DNA from: Anoxybacteroides rupiense
GTDB lineage: Bacteria; Bacillota; Bacilli; Bacillales; Anoxybacillaceae
Assembly: GCF_014196195.1 (NCBI RefSeq)
Contig: NZ_JACIDF010000002.1
Location: 62,001-126,000, forward strand
Reading direction: 5' to 3'
Length of the DNA stretch: 64,000 bases
Below the pieces are notes generated by a model. That model saw nothing but the letters and a program-made list of their open reading frames with translations. It ran no database searches and was not told the origin of the DNA. The translations under genes and the position numbers were made by a program. This document shows positions 17,054-26,724 of this stretch, in pieces. Positions within the stretch are counted from its first letter, which is position 1. The number at the start of each line of letters is the position of its first letter.

Positions 17054-20000
17054 TTATTTTTTCACGAGAATGCGAACTCGGTGCGGCTGATTATTTCCGA
17101 CAATCGCTCTCATTAATTTTTCGAAATTCTTCCTCACATCATCAACCGTTAACGGATTGCCGTCACCCATCATTTGGACCAGCTGGTCGATATGAATCTC
17201 TTCTTTATGAATCCCTTTTAATAAATCATTTATAATTTCAAGAAGGCGAATGTCAATCGGCAAATCAAATTTCTGCTTTTGGATAAAGTCGTTCACAAGC
17301 TGTTGTTGATCAGCATTTAGTAGAGAAAGGCCTTCTTGTACGATCAGATCATTAAAGTTCGTTAACAGCGTTTCTGTCCATGTCTGAAGCAAGTCCTCGA
17401 GCCGCTCCTCTAGTTGTTCCAATGTATGGCGTTGTACCATCCGTTCATCGCGCGGGTTGAACTTGCAGTATGGACATATCGGATCGCGTCGTAAATGTTC
17501 GCGCGTTAACTGATAGCAAGATTTTAGCAACTGAATGTTTTTATTCCATTCATCTAGCGCATGGCGAGATAATAGATCAATGTGCGATGCGAGCTCTTTC
17601 AAAGCCATATAACGTCTGTCATTTAGCAATGCCTTTTTCTTATTCTCCTCTGTTGCATTCAATCGTGCTTGCTGATGCAACTGCAAATAGTGCTCGATAT
17701 ACTCGTCCTTTAATTTTTCCAACTCACGAATTTCGCTTGTGCAATCGTTATTTCCCTTTAACACAATCGCTAAATTGTCTAACGCTACATCCACGTTTTC
17801 AAGCCATTCTTTATTCGTTGACATCACCAATTTCGCCTTTGACAAGTAATCGGCTACTTTTGTATATTCATGGATTTTTTGTTGTAGTTGTTCGAGAGTC
17901 GCCACAATTTTTAAGGTTTCGTTCTGCTGTTCAATGTCGGACACGCTGTATTTTAAGTTCGTCATTTTAGCCCGCGAGTTGTATACTTGCAAACCTTCTA
18001 AAAAGTTTTTTAGGCTTTCAAGCTTTGCAATATATGCGTTACGCTCCTCATTCGAGAATAAAGGACCGTCCCAAATATCGAATTTATTGCGCACATCATT
18101 TACCATTTTTACCGTTTTTTCGATAGCGTGCCGTGATTGACTCATGATTTGCTTGATGGCAAATTCAAGCCAATTGTCATCGGTCACATTTCCTTTGCCT
18201 ACTTCAAACATTTCAATTAAGGCGTTAATAGCCGGAATTGGCAATCCGCTCGGTTTTTTAATATGGCTAAAATGGGTTAACTTGTTTAAAGGCAGTTTAA
18301 TAAACTCGTTAAAATTCATTGCTTCGTACGTTTTGTTATCTACCGTTACGACAATTTCACCTTGTTGAATAAGAGCTCCTAGTATAACAACCAGCAGTTC
18401 CGGTTCCATACGAAACTCTTTTGTTAATCGAACGTCTTCCGTACCTTGCGCCGTATAAATCGTTTCGATTAACTCGTTTTGGTTTAATACTTGCCCGTGC
18501 CCTTTTTCCTCTAATTTTTCAATCACCCAACGGGCATAACCAGAGTTGCGAACATTCACTTCACCCTTTTGATCTAATAACACTAGGCCATTTAGAATGG
18601 CTGCCCCTTGATTTGTTTTTCTTCCATTGATATAAGAAAGGGCATCGCTTATATACGTCGCCATATTCTCTTTTGTTAAGTAGCCTCTTTCTAGTTTTCG
18701 GAAAGAAGGATAATCCCGATATTTTTCCTCAAACCACTGGCTTAACAAGCCTTCAGCCACTGTATTAATAATTTCGATCAGCGTTGCATTACCCGGCAAA
18801 AACATACCAAATTCCATTACCGATCCTTTTTTACCACGGTACTGAATTTCAAACGCCTCTACAAAATTTTCTTTTAGCCAATTAGCAAGACTACGTAGAT
18901 AGCTTACAGCTTTATCATTATACAATCTCTTTGTCGTAGTTGCCGCATCATTACTCATCTCACGTGCTCCGCCATACAAGCGCAATAAGCGAACAAATCG
19001 TTCGTCCTTTTTAGTCATGCGGAAAAATACTTCATCGGCCTTTTCTTCGTCTTTAAATTTCGGTTGTTCAAACGGCCGCAGCATATAAATATAAAAATCG
19101 CGCTCAGGCTGCGCCGTTGAACGTTCGTTTGGCGCCCCGAAAAATAAATAACCTTGCCGTTTGACACGGCGATCTTCCCATGGAATTTCATGGAGCCAAA
19201 TTTTATAGCCAGTAACGTACGTGTTGTCTGCTACTTCGGTTGCTTGCTTCAGCACTTCGAAATAGTAGCGGTCTAATTGATGCTCTGCCAATTCTTCCCC
19301 ACGTTTTTCAATAAGTTCATCAACCGCAATATCTTTTTTTACATCCAGATAGTACTGTCCGTTCTCCTGGTTTGTAGAAATATATTGGAAACTCACAACT
19401 GCCATAATCTCTTTAAGTACGGCTTCAATTGTTGTTTTTAAGAAATCCGCTGCGTCATCATCCATGTCTAGCAATGTCCCAATATTTAAAAATAACTTGT
19501 CTCGCAATTCTTCGGATGTTAAACCGACAGGAACGTTAATATCGTCTGTTGCTAAGCGGTAAACAGCAAGCGCATTAACAATACGCAAAGCGGACGGCTT
19601 ATAAGTGGGACGTTTTAATCCGTTTTGCACGCGATCTTTCAGCGTCTGTACTTTGCCCATCACTTCTTTTACATTCGGGTTACTTCTTAGTGAAGAATCT
19701 TCCTCAATATATTGCCAATAACGGTCAAAAGAAATGATGCCTGTTTCATTTTCTGGAACCTCTTCGGTCAATAGCTTGCGGATTTCTCTACTAATTGTTT
19801 GTAGTACAACACGTTTTTCGGCAATATTTACTTTTTCAAATGTTTCTAAGTATGCTGGATGAATCGGAAACATGTTCACATATGTCTCTAAATCTTCGCC
19901 AAGGCGATGGTATAATGATGTAAATTTACTTAAATGCTCACGGATGAGCGCTTTTTGTTTTTCATCTTTTTTCAGTAATCGCTCTGATACAACATAGGCA

Positions 20001-20755
20001 ATGTCTTCACGGATAATTCTTACTTCTTGGAAACGTTCTTTTACGCGACGTAAAGAATCAGCAACGAATTGAAACTTTGGATTGTCGAATAACATTTCTT
20101 GGATTCCAGCGATAAAACGTAAACGAGTTTTACTACAAACTTCGCCAAATTCGCGTAAAAAACCTAAGTCTAACGTGAGTTCTTGCTCTTTGCGGCTGCG
20201 CAAGTAGTCTAATAATTCATCTACAACAAGCAGAAGCCCTTGGTCAGGGTATTGTTCATGGAACAATTCCATCATTTCATAAAGCATGTCTTTGTTGTTT
20301 GTCACTTCTTCAGCTTTTGGGAAAGTATAATCAATTCCCAAATCCGCTAAACCTTGTTGTAGAGCTTGACAAATGATATCGCGTAAAGACATTTTAACAG
20401 CGCCAATTTCGGTGCGGATGACTTTAAACTTTCCCTCAATTTCTTTCGCCTTTTCGGCTACACGTTCATTTTTAATATAGAAGCTCGCACCTGGCTGTTC
20501 GGCAATCGTCGAAATAACACTCATTAAGTGCGATTTACCTGTTCCATAGTTACCAACAATCAACAAACCTTTGTTATCGACGATACGGTCGAATTGAAGT
20601 TGCTCGATGATGATATCATCGAGTTGTTCCGCCATACGCTCTGAAATAACATACGTGTTTAATAAATGTACTGCCCGTTCTTTATTATCGGCATCGCGCA
20701 ATTGTACGACTGACTCAATTGGCTCAAATTGAATTAAATCGCTATAACGTAACAT
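17054..20755 (-). CDS. brxC: BREX large ATPase BrxC/PglY
   Basis: 1233-residue P-loop protein of the BrxC/PglY family. Walker A is GNYGTGKS at about 68-75; a Walker B-like LLLVVDELLDYL lies near 180. The rest is mostly helical, and a CxxC pair in PICPYCKFNPRDER near 1130 may bind zinc. The intact motifs suggest that this is the working ATPase of the system. It sits 15 bp from both brxF and pglX, so the three form one operon. Length is typical of BREX type 3. Confidence 0.87.
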   Translation of the reverse strand: MLRYSDLIQFEPIESVVQLRDADNKERAVHLLNTYVISERMAEQLDDIIIEQLQFDRIVDNKGLLIVGNYGTGKSHLMSVISTIAEQPGASFYIKNERVAEKAKEIEGKFKVIRTEIGAVKMSLRDIICQALQQGLADLGIDYTFPKAEEVTNNKDMLYEMMELFHEQYPDQGLLLVVDELLDYLRSRKEQELTLDLGFLREFGEVCSKTRLRFIAGIQEMLFDNPKFQFVADSLRRVKERFQEVRIIREDIAYVVSERLLKKDEKQKALIREHLSKFTSLYHRLGEDLETYVNMFPIHPAYLETFEKVNIAEKRVVLQTISREIRKLLTEEVPENETGIISFDRYWQYIEEDSSLRSNPNVKEVMGKVQTLKDRVQNGLKRPTYKPSALRIVNALAVYRLATDDINVPVGLTSEELRDKLFLNIGTLLDMDDDAADFLKTTIEAVLKEIMAVVSFQYISTNQENGQYYLDVKKDIAVDELIEKRGEELAEHQLDRYYFEVLKQATEVADNTYVTGYKIWLHEIPWEDRRVKRQGYLFFGAPNERSTAQPERDFYIYMLRPFEQPKFKDEEKADEVFFRMTKKDERFVRLLRLYGGAREMSNDAATTTKRLYNDKAVSYLRSLANWLKENFVEAFEIQYRGKKGSVMEFGMFLPGNATLIEIINTVAEGLLSQWFEEKYRDYPSFRKLERGYLTKENMATYISDALSYINGRKTNQGAAILNGLVLLDQKGEVNVRNSGYARWVIEKLEEKGHGQVLNQNELIETIYTAQGTEDVRLTKEFRMEPELLVVILGALIQQGEIVVTVDNKTYEAMNFNEFIKLPLNKLTHFSHIKKPSGLPIPAINALIEMFEVGKGNVTDDNWLEFAIKQIMSQSRHAIEKTVKMVNDVRNKFDIWDGPLFSNEERNAYIAKLESLKNFLEGLQVYNSRAKMTNLKYSVSDIEQQNETLKIVATLEQLQQKIHEYTKVADYLSKAKLVMSTNKEWLENVDVALDNLAIVLKGNNDCTSEIRELEKLKDEYIEHYLQLHQQARLNATEENKKKALLNDRRYMALKELASHIDLLSRHALDEWNKNIQLLKSCYQLTREHLRRDPICPYCKFNPRDERMVQRHTLEQLEERLEDLLQTWTETLLTNFNDLIVQEGLSLLNADQQQLVNDFIQKQKFDLPIDIRLLEIINDLLKGIHKEEIHIDQLVQMMGDGNPLTVDDVRKNFEKLMRAIVGNNQPHRVRILVKK

Positions 20756-20770
20756 AACGATTCCCCTTCC

Positions 20771-21214
20771 TTATACTGTTATGATTTTCCCTTCAAATTC
20801 ACTGCACTTAAAATATTCCGGGTGCTCAGGAGTCGCATATATTAATGCGTTTCCCTTGTATTCACCTGGCCAAGACACAAGAAGATTAAACCGCTTACTA
20901 AGCTGCTCGAGCAACCGTACTGGATGTTGCTGCAATTGTTGATCGAATAAAATTTCGATATTTCCTAACCAAAGTATAGGTACACTGTAGCTACTGAGGT
21001 GATCGTTAAGGACTTCCCCTACTTTCAAAGGATAGCTAGTTTTTGGTAGTTCCTGTAATTTTTCACTTACCAACAAACTAACATTCACATACGGAATGAA
21101 AAGAGTATTAGCGAGTTTTTTATCTTCAGCTATTGCAAGCCCAACGATAAAAAGGAGCTTGTGCCAGCATGATTCCAAAGTCTCGATTTCAGCTACAATT
21201 TTTTGAAGGCTCAT
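20771..21214 (-). CDS. brxF: BREX type 3 BrxF-like protein with degenerate P-loop
   Basis: 147-residue first gene of the BREX operon. BrxF proteins are small P-loop proteins. Here the family layout is kept (HKLLFIVG, YVNVSLLVSEKLQELP, NIEILFD, YATPEHPEYF), but the expected GxxGxGKT is replaced by GLAIAEDKK and the Walker B aspartate region reads LWLGNIE. Nucleotide binding is thus doubtful. The ATG at 21214 has AAAGGTG eight bases upstream and is chosen over an ATG six codons earlier, which would overlap a TATAAT-like sequence. Assignment rests on motif layout plus position. Confidence 0.72.
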   Translation of the reverse strand: MSLQKIVAEIETLESCWHKLLFIVGLAIAEDKKLANTLFIPYVNVSLLVSEKLQELPKTSYPLKVGEVLNDHLSSYSVPILWLGNIEILFDQQLQQHPVRLLEQLSKRFNLLVSWPGEYKGNALIYATPEHPEYFKCSEFEGKIITV

Positions 21215-21239
21215 AGCATGCGCACCTTTCATTATACAA

Positions 21240-22230
21240 AATTCTATATTTCCTAATTAGAAATTTGATTATCATTTGGATAATTTTACATTTTTACTAA
21301 AAATAAGAATAAAAGTAAATTTTGTTGGATGATATTACAGTACTAATATTTTTATAATATTATGTTGTTTGTCTCCCCATATACCCTAGGTTGTATATCA
21401 TATGCTCTATATTTTAGTAGGAAAGGGACACTCTCGTAGATATATTATCTCATAATATAACTTGATTTAAGAGAACCAAAATAAGTGTCATTAGCAGGAA
21501 ATCACGATTAAGATTAGCCCACTTTTTCATAGAGTAGAGCGATTTTTCTAAAAAAACTTTATACATGTTATCATCTTTCAAACAGGTTAAACAATAGCTT
21601 TTCACCACATATTTTTTAATTATAATACTCTTGATATGCCATGATACAATTAGATCATTTGCTTCAATCTCCCTCATTAAACACATAGAGTAATAAATTA
21701 CTCAAAAAGAACTAACATCTCATACACATGTTCTTTTGAAACAAAGTCCTTTCCAAAAGATATCATAACTCTTTTAAAAAGAAAACGCATATCTCTACAT
21801 ACTGCTTAATTACAAATTTGTTCTGTCCAGTTGTAGAGAATTTTTTCATCTTCATAGTAGGGTTAAAACGAAACATTTATTTGTAAAACGCGACTATATA
21901 TCCCATATTTTACAAAATAGACAGCCGTTTTGGCACGAAAAAAATGCTCTTGGTTTTTCTGTGGAAGCGCTGGCCGTTTTGAGTGATGAAGGTGGCGGTT
22001 TAATCAGCCTCCCCTTCCCGGTTACGATGCTATCCTGTTTAACGCCCTTCCCATTCTTTATGCCTGGCTGCTTGCCTCCTTCTGTTTCCATGCTCTTCGC
22101 CGGGGATGGCCCCGCAAGAAGCGTGAAGATATTTGGCTTACAAACTAGCCACTGCGTTCCAGCATTTGTTTGTGAATTCAATATGACAGCACCTGAATAT
22201 TTCTATATCTATTCATTGGGAGGGGGTGGC
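21240..22230. other. AT-rich intergenic region flanking the defence island
   Basis: About 1 kb upstream of brxF. The part to about 21900 is very AT-rich and holds no convincing gene; it must contain the BREX promoter, but no consensus -35/-10 pair stands out. From about 21960 base composition rises and one frame reads as a short hydrophobic stretch (ILYAWLLASFCFHALRRG, about 22050-22110) interrupted by stops, possibly a decayed membrane-protein gene. Confidence 0.5.
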
Positions 22231-22626
22231 ATGAAAAGCATCAAACCTGGCCGGGGACCTTCGCTGCAAGGGTTCGTCGGGAGCATCACCGCTGTTGTAT
22301 TCGGAATTTTTTGGATGGGGATGGTGTTTTCCATCACGCGTGATTCACCGTTTGGAGCCACCCGGTTTTTTCCGTTTTTGGCCTGATTTTTATCGGGCTT
22401 GGCATTTTTCAAGCGGTTTATCATTACAAAAATGCTACAGGAAAAAACCGCATGTCCGTGCTGGATATTGTCGACAGCCGCGAAGAACCCGATCCGCTGA
22501 ACGTTCGATTTGGCCATGAACCAGCGGCCGGAGCGGCAAGAGAGCCGCTATTGCCCCGATTGCGGAAAACAAGTGCATCGCGACTTTCAATTTTGTCCGA
22601 GATGCGGGAAAGCTTTATCCCCTTGA
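22231..22626 (+). pseudogene. Zinc-ribbon membrane protein, frameshifted
   Basis: Starts at ATG 22231 after GGGAGGGGGTGG. The first frame gives a two-strand N-terminus and a transmembrane helix (GSITAVVFGIFWMGMVFSI), then stops at a run of T near 22375. Shifting frame continues as LIFIGLGIFQAVYHY (second helix) and a charged linker; a second shift near 22530 gives a double zinc ribbon, YCPDCGKQ and FCPRCGKA, ending at 22624-22626. Two frameshifts in about 400 bp suggest a pseudogene, or sequencing errors at homopolymers. Function unknown. Confidence 0.62.
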
Positions 22627-22927
22627 CGTGAGTCCTGGGGAGTATTTCATAATCTGCGGGCTGCTACGGCGGCGAGGAGGGCTTTACTCGCTTCCTAAAC
22701 TGTATAGCGATAAAGCGCTTCTAGGTAGGCTGGGACATACCGCCGGCTTGCCCTTCAGCCGCGAGCTTGGGCCGATCTCGTTTCATTTATCGCATGTACC
22801 ATTGAATCAGCCGCAAGAGCGCCTGATGGCCACACTAAAAAATATCGGTAGCCCCGCCGGAAATCCTCCCTCTTTCGCCGCCAAAATTCGTCGTTCTTTC
22901 ACGATTCAACGCTATGACAATAACTCA

Positions 22928-23812
22928 CTATTCTGCCAACATCTTTATCAACCGCTGGGCCGCTTTTGATAAATAGCGGTCTTTCAGCCACACCAATGCC
23001 GTCTCCGAGCATAATGCTGTATCGGTGATCTCAAGGACTCGCAGTTCCTTGCGAATGAAAGGCGGAATCGCCGTCCGCGGCATGATGCTGGCTCCCATGC
23101 CGAAAGCGACGAGCGAGAGCACAATGTGGACATCTTGGCATTCGCATACAACATTGCGGCGAATACCGAAACGCCCCCATTCCGCCATCAGCTGCTCATA
23201 TAGCCCTTCTCCCTTTTCGCGTCGGACGAGAAGAAGGGGAACGTCCGCCAATTCCGTTATCGACACCGCGGTTTGATTATTCAACATTTCCCAAGACGTT
23301 GGAGCCACCAACATAAACGGCTCCGTACCAAGCCGAACCATTGAAAGCCCGCTGTCATCAATCGGAAGGCTGACAATCGCCAATTCGATGTCGCGCCGCT
23401 CTAAACGCTCGCGAATGCTGAACGGGTCCCCTCCCCACAAGCGAAATGAGACGTGCGGATATTGCTCGCGAAATCGCTGAAGCTTCTCCGGCAAATAGGA
23501 TGCACACAATAAAGCGACACCGAGCGACAGTTCTCCCCGCCCTCCATCCCCTGTTTCTTTGACTTCCCGCATTGATTCTTCCAACACATGTAAAACGTGC
23601 CGGGCTTTTTCATACAACACTTTCCCGGCTTCCGTCAATTCCACGCTCTTTTTATTTCGCTGTCTCTCAAGCAGCGTTACGCCAAGCTCTTCTTCCATTA
23701 GGCGCAGCTGCTGGCTTAGCGGCGGCTGGGCCATGTTTAGCTTTTTAGCCGCCCGCGAGATTTGTCCTTCTTCTACAATCGCAAGAAAATAACGCAATTG
23801 CCGAATGTCCAT
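22928..23812 (-). CDS. LysR-family transcriptional regulator
   Basis: 294-residue regulator with the N-terminal LysR winged helix (MDIRQLRYFLAIVEEGQ, then AAKKLNMAQPPLSQQLRLME) and a type 2 periplasmic-binding effector domain. The start at 23812 (ATG after GGAGGATCGCC) gives the canonical MDIRQL beginning; a longer frame to 23848 is open but atypical. It is divergent from an MFS exporter with about 120 bp between, the classic arrangement in which the regulator controls its neighbour. The effector is unknown. Confidence 0.88.
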   Translation of the reverse strand: MDIRQLRYFLAIVEEGQISRAAKKLNMAQPPLSQQLRLMEEELGVTLLERQRNKKSVELTEAGKVLYEKARHVLHVLEESMREVKETGDGGRGELSLGVALLCASYLPEKLQRFREQYPHVSFRLWGGDPFSIRERLERRDIELAIVSLPIDDSGLSMVRLGTEPFMLVAPTSWEMLNNQTAVSITELADVPLLLVRREKGEGLYEQLMAEWGRFGIRRNVVCECQDVHIVLSLVAFGMGASIMPRTAIPPFIRKELRVLEITDTALCSETALVWLKDRYLSKAAQRLIKMLAE

Positions 23813-23842
23813 GGCGATCCTCCTATATAGGCAAAACGTATA

Positions 23843-23862
23843 TATCAACTATTTAATAGATA
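23843..23862. promoter_or_regulatory. Candidate LysR-type operator
   Basis: A dyad centred on CTATTTAATAG (23849-23859), flanked by TATC and GATA, lies between the LysR gene and the divergent MFS gene. LysR regulators usually bind such AT-rich dyads (T-N11-A type). Position and symmetry are seen; binding is inferred. Confidence 0.35.
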
Positions 23863-23935
23863 TTTAACATATAATTATAGACATGATATGCTAGAGAAGG
23901 CAATACCGCAAAGATCCAACAGGAAGGAGAGACAG

Positions 23936-25126
23936 ATGCACCAACAGCCACTATGGACAAAAAATTTTATTCTCGTCGCTTTTGTGAACTTTTTTACATT
24001 TTTTATTTTTTATTATTTGCTTGTCACACTGCCGGTGTATGCCGTCCAAGAACTGCATAGCAGCCCGTCATCCATCGGCTTAATTACGACGATATTTCTC
24101 ATCGCAGCCATTATGGTACGGCCAATTTCCGGAAAGTGGATGGGAAAGTCCGGGAAGTACGTCATCTTTTTAAGTGCGATGATCATCATGGGCGCCGCTT
24201 CGCTTTTGTATTTTTTCGCGCATTCGCTTGTCGGTTTGCTTGCGCTTCGCTTTTTTCACGGTCTCGGTTTCGGCATGGCGACGACCGCTAACGGCGCGAT
24301 GGTGGCCGACCTAATTCCCGATTCGCGAAAAGGCGAAGGGATGGGCTATTTCGGTTTAACGGTCAATCTCGCGATGGTCATCGGCCCGTTTCTCGGCTTA
24401 ACGTTCATGCGGCACGGGGCGGCCGCTATGTTTAGTATAAACGCTTTATGCGTACTCGTAGCGATTGCCATCGGGCTATTCATCCGCTTGCCAAAGCAAA
24501 ACGCGGCCAGCCGCTCCGCCCAAGCGCAGAAAACAGCCGGAAAGCTTTGGGAACGCTCCGCCATTCCTGTTTCCCTTTTGGCGGCTTTTTTTGGGCTGGC
24601 GTATTCCGGAATCATTTCCTTTGTTTCGATTTACGCGAAGGAAGCAGGGTTTTCAAGAGCAGCCAGCTACTTTTTTATCATCTATGCAGCCGTTCTCCTT
24701 ATTTCACGGCCGTTCACCGGAAAATGGTTCGACCGCTACGGAGCGAAGGTGATCATCTATCCGGCCATCGTTTGCTTTGCGCTTGGCACTTATTTGCTTA
24801 GCACGGCGACAACCTCGCTTGTTTTTCTTGTTTCTGCCGGGCTCATTGGGCTTGGCTGGGGCACGACGTTTCCGAGCTTGCAAACGATCGCGATTCAAGT
24901 CGCTCCGCCGCCCAACAGAGGTTTGGCAACGGCAACGTTTCTATCGATTTTCGACTTCGGATTTGGCATGGGTTCCTTTTTCGTGGGGCTTGTCGCTGCC
25001 AAAACAGGCTACAGCGTTTTATATCTTGGCAGCACGTTTCTTATCCTTGCCGGTATCGGGCTGTATTACTGGTTCGACCAACGAAGCGGTGGCAAATCCG
25101 GCATAACCGTCCGCCAAACAGGCTGA
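23936..25126 (+). CDS. MFS transporter, probable drug or metabolite exporter
   Basis: 396-residue membrane protein with about twelve hydrophobic helices and MFS signatures, e.g. RFFHGLGFGMATTANGAMVAD in the fourth/fifth helix region and GKWFDRYGAK in the central loop of the second half. ATG 23936 follows AGGAAGGAGAG and fits the typical short cytoplasmic N-terminus; an earlier in-frame start at 23888 lacks a ribosome site. Transcribed away from the LysR regulator. The substrate cannot be told from sequence. Confidence 0.87.
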   Translation: MHQQPLWTKNFILVAFVNFFTFFIFYYLLVTLPVYAVQELHSSPSSIGLITTIFLIAAIMVRPISGKWMGKSGKYVIFLSAMIIMGAASLLYFFAHSLVGLLALRFFHGLGFGMATTANGAMVADLIPDSRKGEGMGYFGLTVNLAMVIGPFLGLTFMRHGAAAMFSINALCVLVAIAIGLFIRLPKQNAASRSAQAQKTAGKLWERSAIPVSLLAAFFGLAYSGIISFVSIYAKEAGFSRAASYFFIIYAAVLLISRPFTGKWFDRYGAKVIIYPAIVCFALGTYLLSTATTSLVFLVSAGLIGLGWGTTFPSLQTIAIQVAPPPNRGLATATFLSIFDFGFGMGSFFVGLVAAKTGYSVLYLGSTFLILAGIGLYYWFDQRSGGKSGITVRQTG

Positions 25127-25716
25127 TGGCACCAACCATAAGAAAAGCGCCCCCGAAGAGCGCGCGAACCAAGCTTGACCCTGCGCAGACCGCTCAGCGG
25201 CGATGGGACTCAGCGTGTCGCCGCCGCAGTGTGGGACGGAGCCTCTCAAGGCGATGGCGCCCTTCTCTCTGGATCAATTTCCATTTAATAAAAAAATCTC
25301 TTCCCCACCCGCCAGAGCATTTTCTATGATGAGAGGGCCTTGTTTATGCTGGATTCCTTTACATACTAGCACTAGGGTGAATAGTTACCAAAAAAGCAGC
25401 CAACACTCTCTTTCTATCGGAGTTTTAGCTGCTTTTGGCCGGGCCAATCCATCGATCGAAAAACCGGCCTGTCAAATGCTTTTGGCTGGTTTCCTGCGAT
25501 CCTCTTTATCCAAACACAAGGCCGATTGTTCGTTTCCTTTCAATCTAGCGAAGCATCCGACTGATCCCGATTTTCCCCATAAAATCTATCGGAATTTTTG
25601 TCCAAAAAGCAATGGCGGCAACGGAAAGCCCATCACGAGGCAATCCGCTAGCCGCCATTATCTTGTTTCGCATGCGATGGGAGGTGCATGCAGCGATGAG
25701 CAGCGATCGTACCTGA
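25127..25716. other. Intergenic region with hairpins, no gene
   Basis: GC-rich to about 25280, with a hairpin GCGGCGA...TCGCCGC (about 25197-25229), then AT-richer. A long imperfect hairpin, AAAGCAGC...GCTGCTTT (about 25393-25434), may be a terminator. Open frames here lack ribosome sites and recognisable domains. Confidence 0.45.
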
Positions 25717-26379
25717 TTATTCCACGCTTTCTTCTTGCGTGCGGATGAATTCTTCGTAAAAGGCAGCAAGTGAAGCATAGACATAAGGAATAAGCCATAA
25801 TAGTCCGATGCCAAGGGTGAAAATACTTAAAATTCCCCAACCGATAAAGCTCAAATATAATAAAAACAGCTTCCCTTTATACCCTTTCATCCGCTTGCGG
25901 CTTTCTGTAATCGCTTGAAGAGCGCCGTATTCCGGGTGATCTTTCAATAAAAAGAAGGTTTGTGAATATGCCAATGATTTAATGATTCCAGGGATAATAA
26001 GCAATAGGCTCCAAAGCAAGACGAAAACGCCAAACAAAATCGAGGTGCCGATCAGTTTAAGCGAACGCTTCCCTTCTCCATAAATGGTGAAGATGTTGGC
26101 GATGTTAAAATCGCTTCCTCTATATACCTCTAAAAATAACCAATATACTACGATACTGAATGGAATCGCGGCAAGGGAGTACAGGATGTTAAATACATCG
26201 GCCGAAGCGGGCGTGTTCTCCTGCTCAAGCCATACGTCCCATCCCCCGCTTATGATGATCTCTATGACCGTCGGAATGAGCACACTCACCAAAAAATAGA
26301 TCATCATCAATAAAACAGCTGTGCCCCATTTTCCTTTAAGAGACTGCCTTGCTTGACGCTTCAATGCTGATAAACTCAT
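25717..26379 (-). CDS. DUF975-family membrane protein
   Basis: 220-residue integral membrane protein of the DUF975 family, marked by the N-terminal LKRQARQSLKGKWGTAV and a later KDHPEYGALQAITESRKRMKG segment. About five or six transmembrane helices are seen. The ATG at 26379 follows AAGGAGGAAGC. The family has no established function. A very short reading frame with its own ribosome site ends just upstream and may couple to it. Confidence 0.85.
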   Translation of the reverse strand: MSLSALKRQARQSLKGKWGTAVLLMMIYFLVSVLIPTVIEIIISGGWDVWLEQENTPASADVFNILYSLAAIPFSIVVYWLFLEVYRGSDFNIANIFTIYGEGKRSLKLIGTSILFGVFVLLWSLLLIIPGIIKSLAYSQTFFLLKDHPEYGALQAITESRKRMKGYKGKLFLLYLSFIGWGILSIFTLGIGLLWLIPYVYASLAAFYEEFIRTQEESVE

Positions 26380-26395
26380 GATGCTTCCTCCTTGT

Positions 26396-26458
26396 TCATA
26401 AAATAACACCTACAGTCCCAATATACGCTGCTCGTTTCCAATTTATCATAGATTTCAT
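26396..26458 (-). CDS. Possible 20-residue leader peptide
   Basis: ATG 26458 is preceded by AAAGGTGGAG at good distance and encodes 20 residues (MKSMINWKRAAYIGT...), stopping 16 bp before the DUF975 start. It is basic then hydrophobic. It could be a coupled leader or a tiny membrane peptide; chance occurrence cannot be excluded. Confidence 0.3.
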   Translation of the reverse strand: MKSMINWKRAAYIGTVGVIL

Positions 26459-26597
26459 AAAATCTCCACCTTTCATAACAAATAATGGTAAAAAATTACC
26501 TTTTTTTAAGCTTGTCGTCATGAAGCCAAACAAAAAGAGTTGATCGAATCCCCTCACTCCTTCACCATCTTGCGTTTGGCAGGCTTCTATATACAAA

Positions 26598-26640
26598 AGA
26601 AAGAAGCGTTGTTCTTCTTTCGCACAACGCTTCCTTCTTT
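26598..26640 (-). terminator. Terminator after the Kef-type antiporter gene
   Basis: GAAGCGTTGT at 26603-26612 pairs with ACAACGCTTC at 26624-26633; on the minus strand the stem is followed by TTCTTTCTTTTG. Confidence 0.7.
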
Positions 26641-26724
26641 CTCACTAGTGTGGATTACCTATCATTTCATTTAATGGATAAACCTGCTTCTTTTCTATCA
26701 AAAGCAAAAAACAGCTCTTTCGCT

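Noticed and set aside
21450-21686. 78-residue open frame, minus strand
   Set aside because: AT-rich, no ribosome site and no recognisable domain; probably chance.
22628-22969. 113-residue plus-strand frame before the LysR gene
   Set aside because: No ribosome site or domain; partly opposite the LysR C-terminus.
25126-25748. Several open frames on both strands after the MFS gene
   Set aside because: No ribosome sites, mutually overlapping, no domain features; GC-rich spacer.
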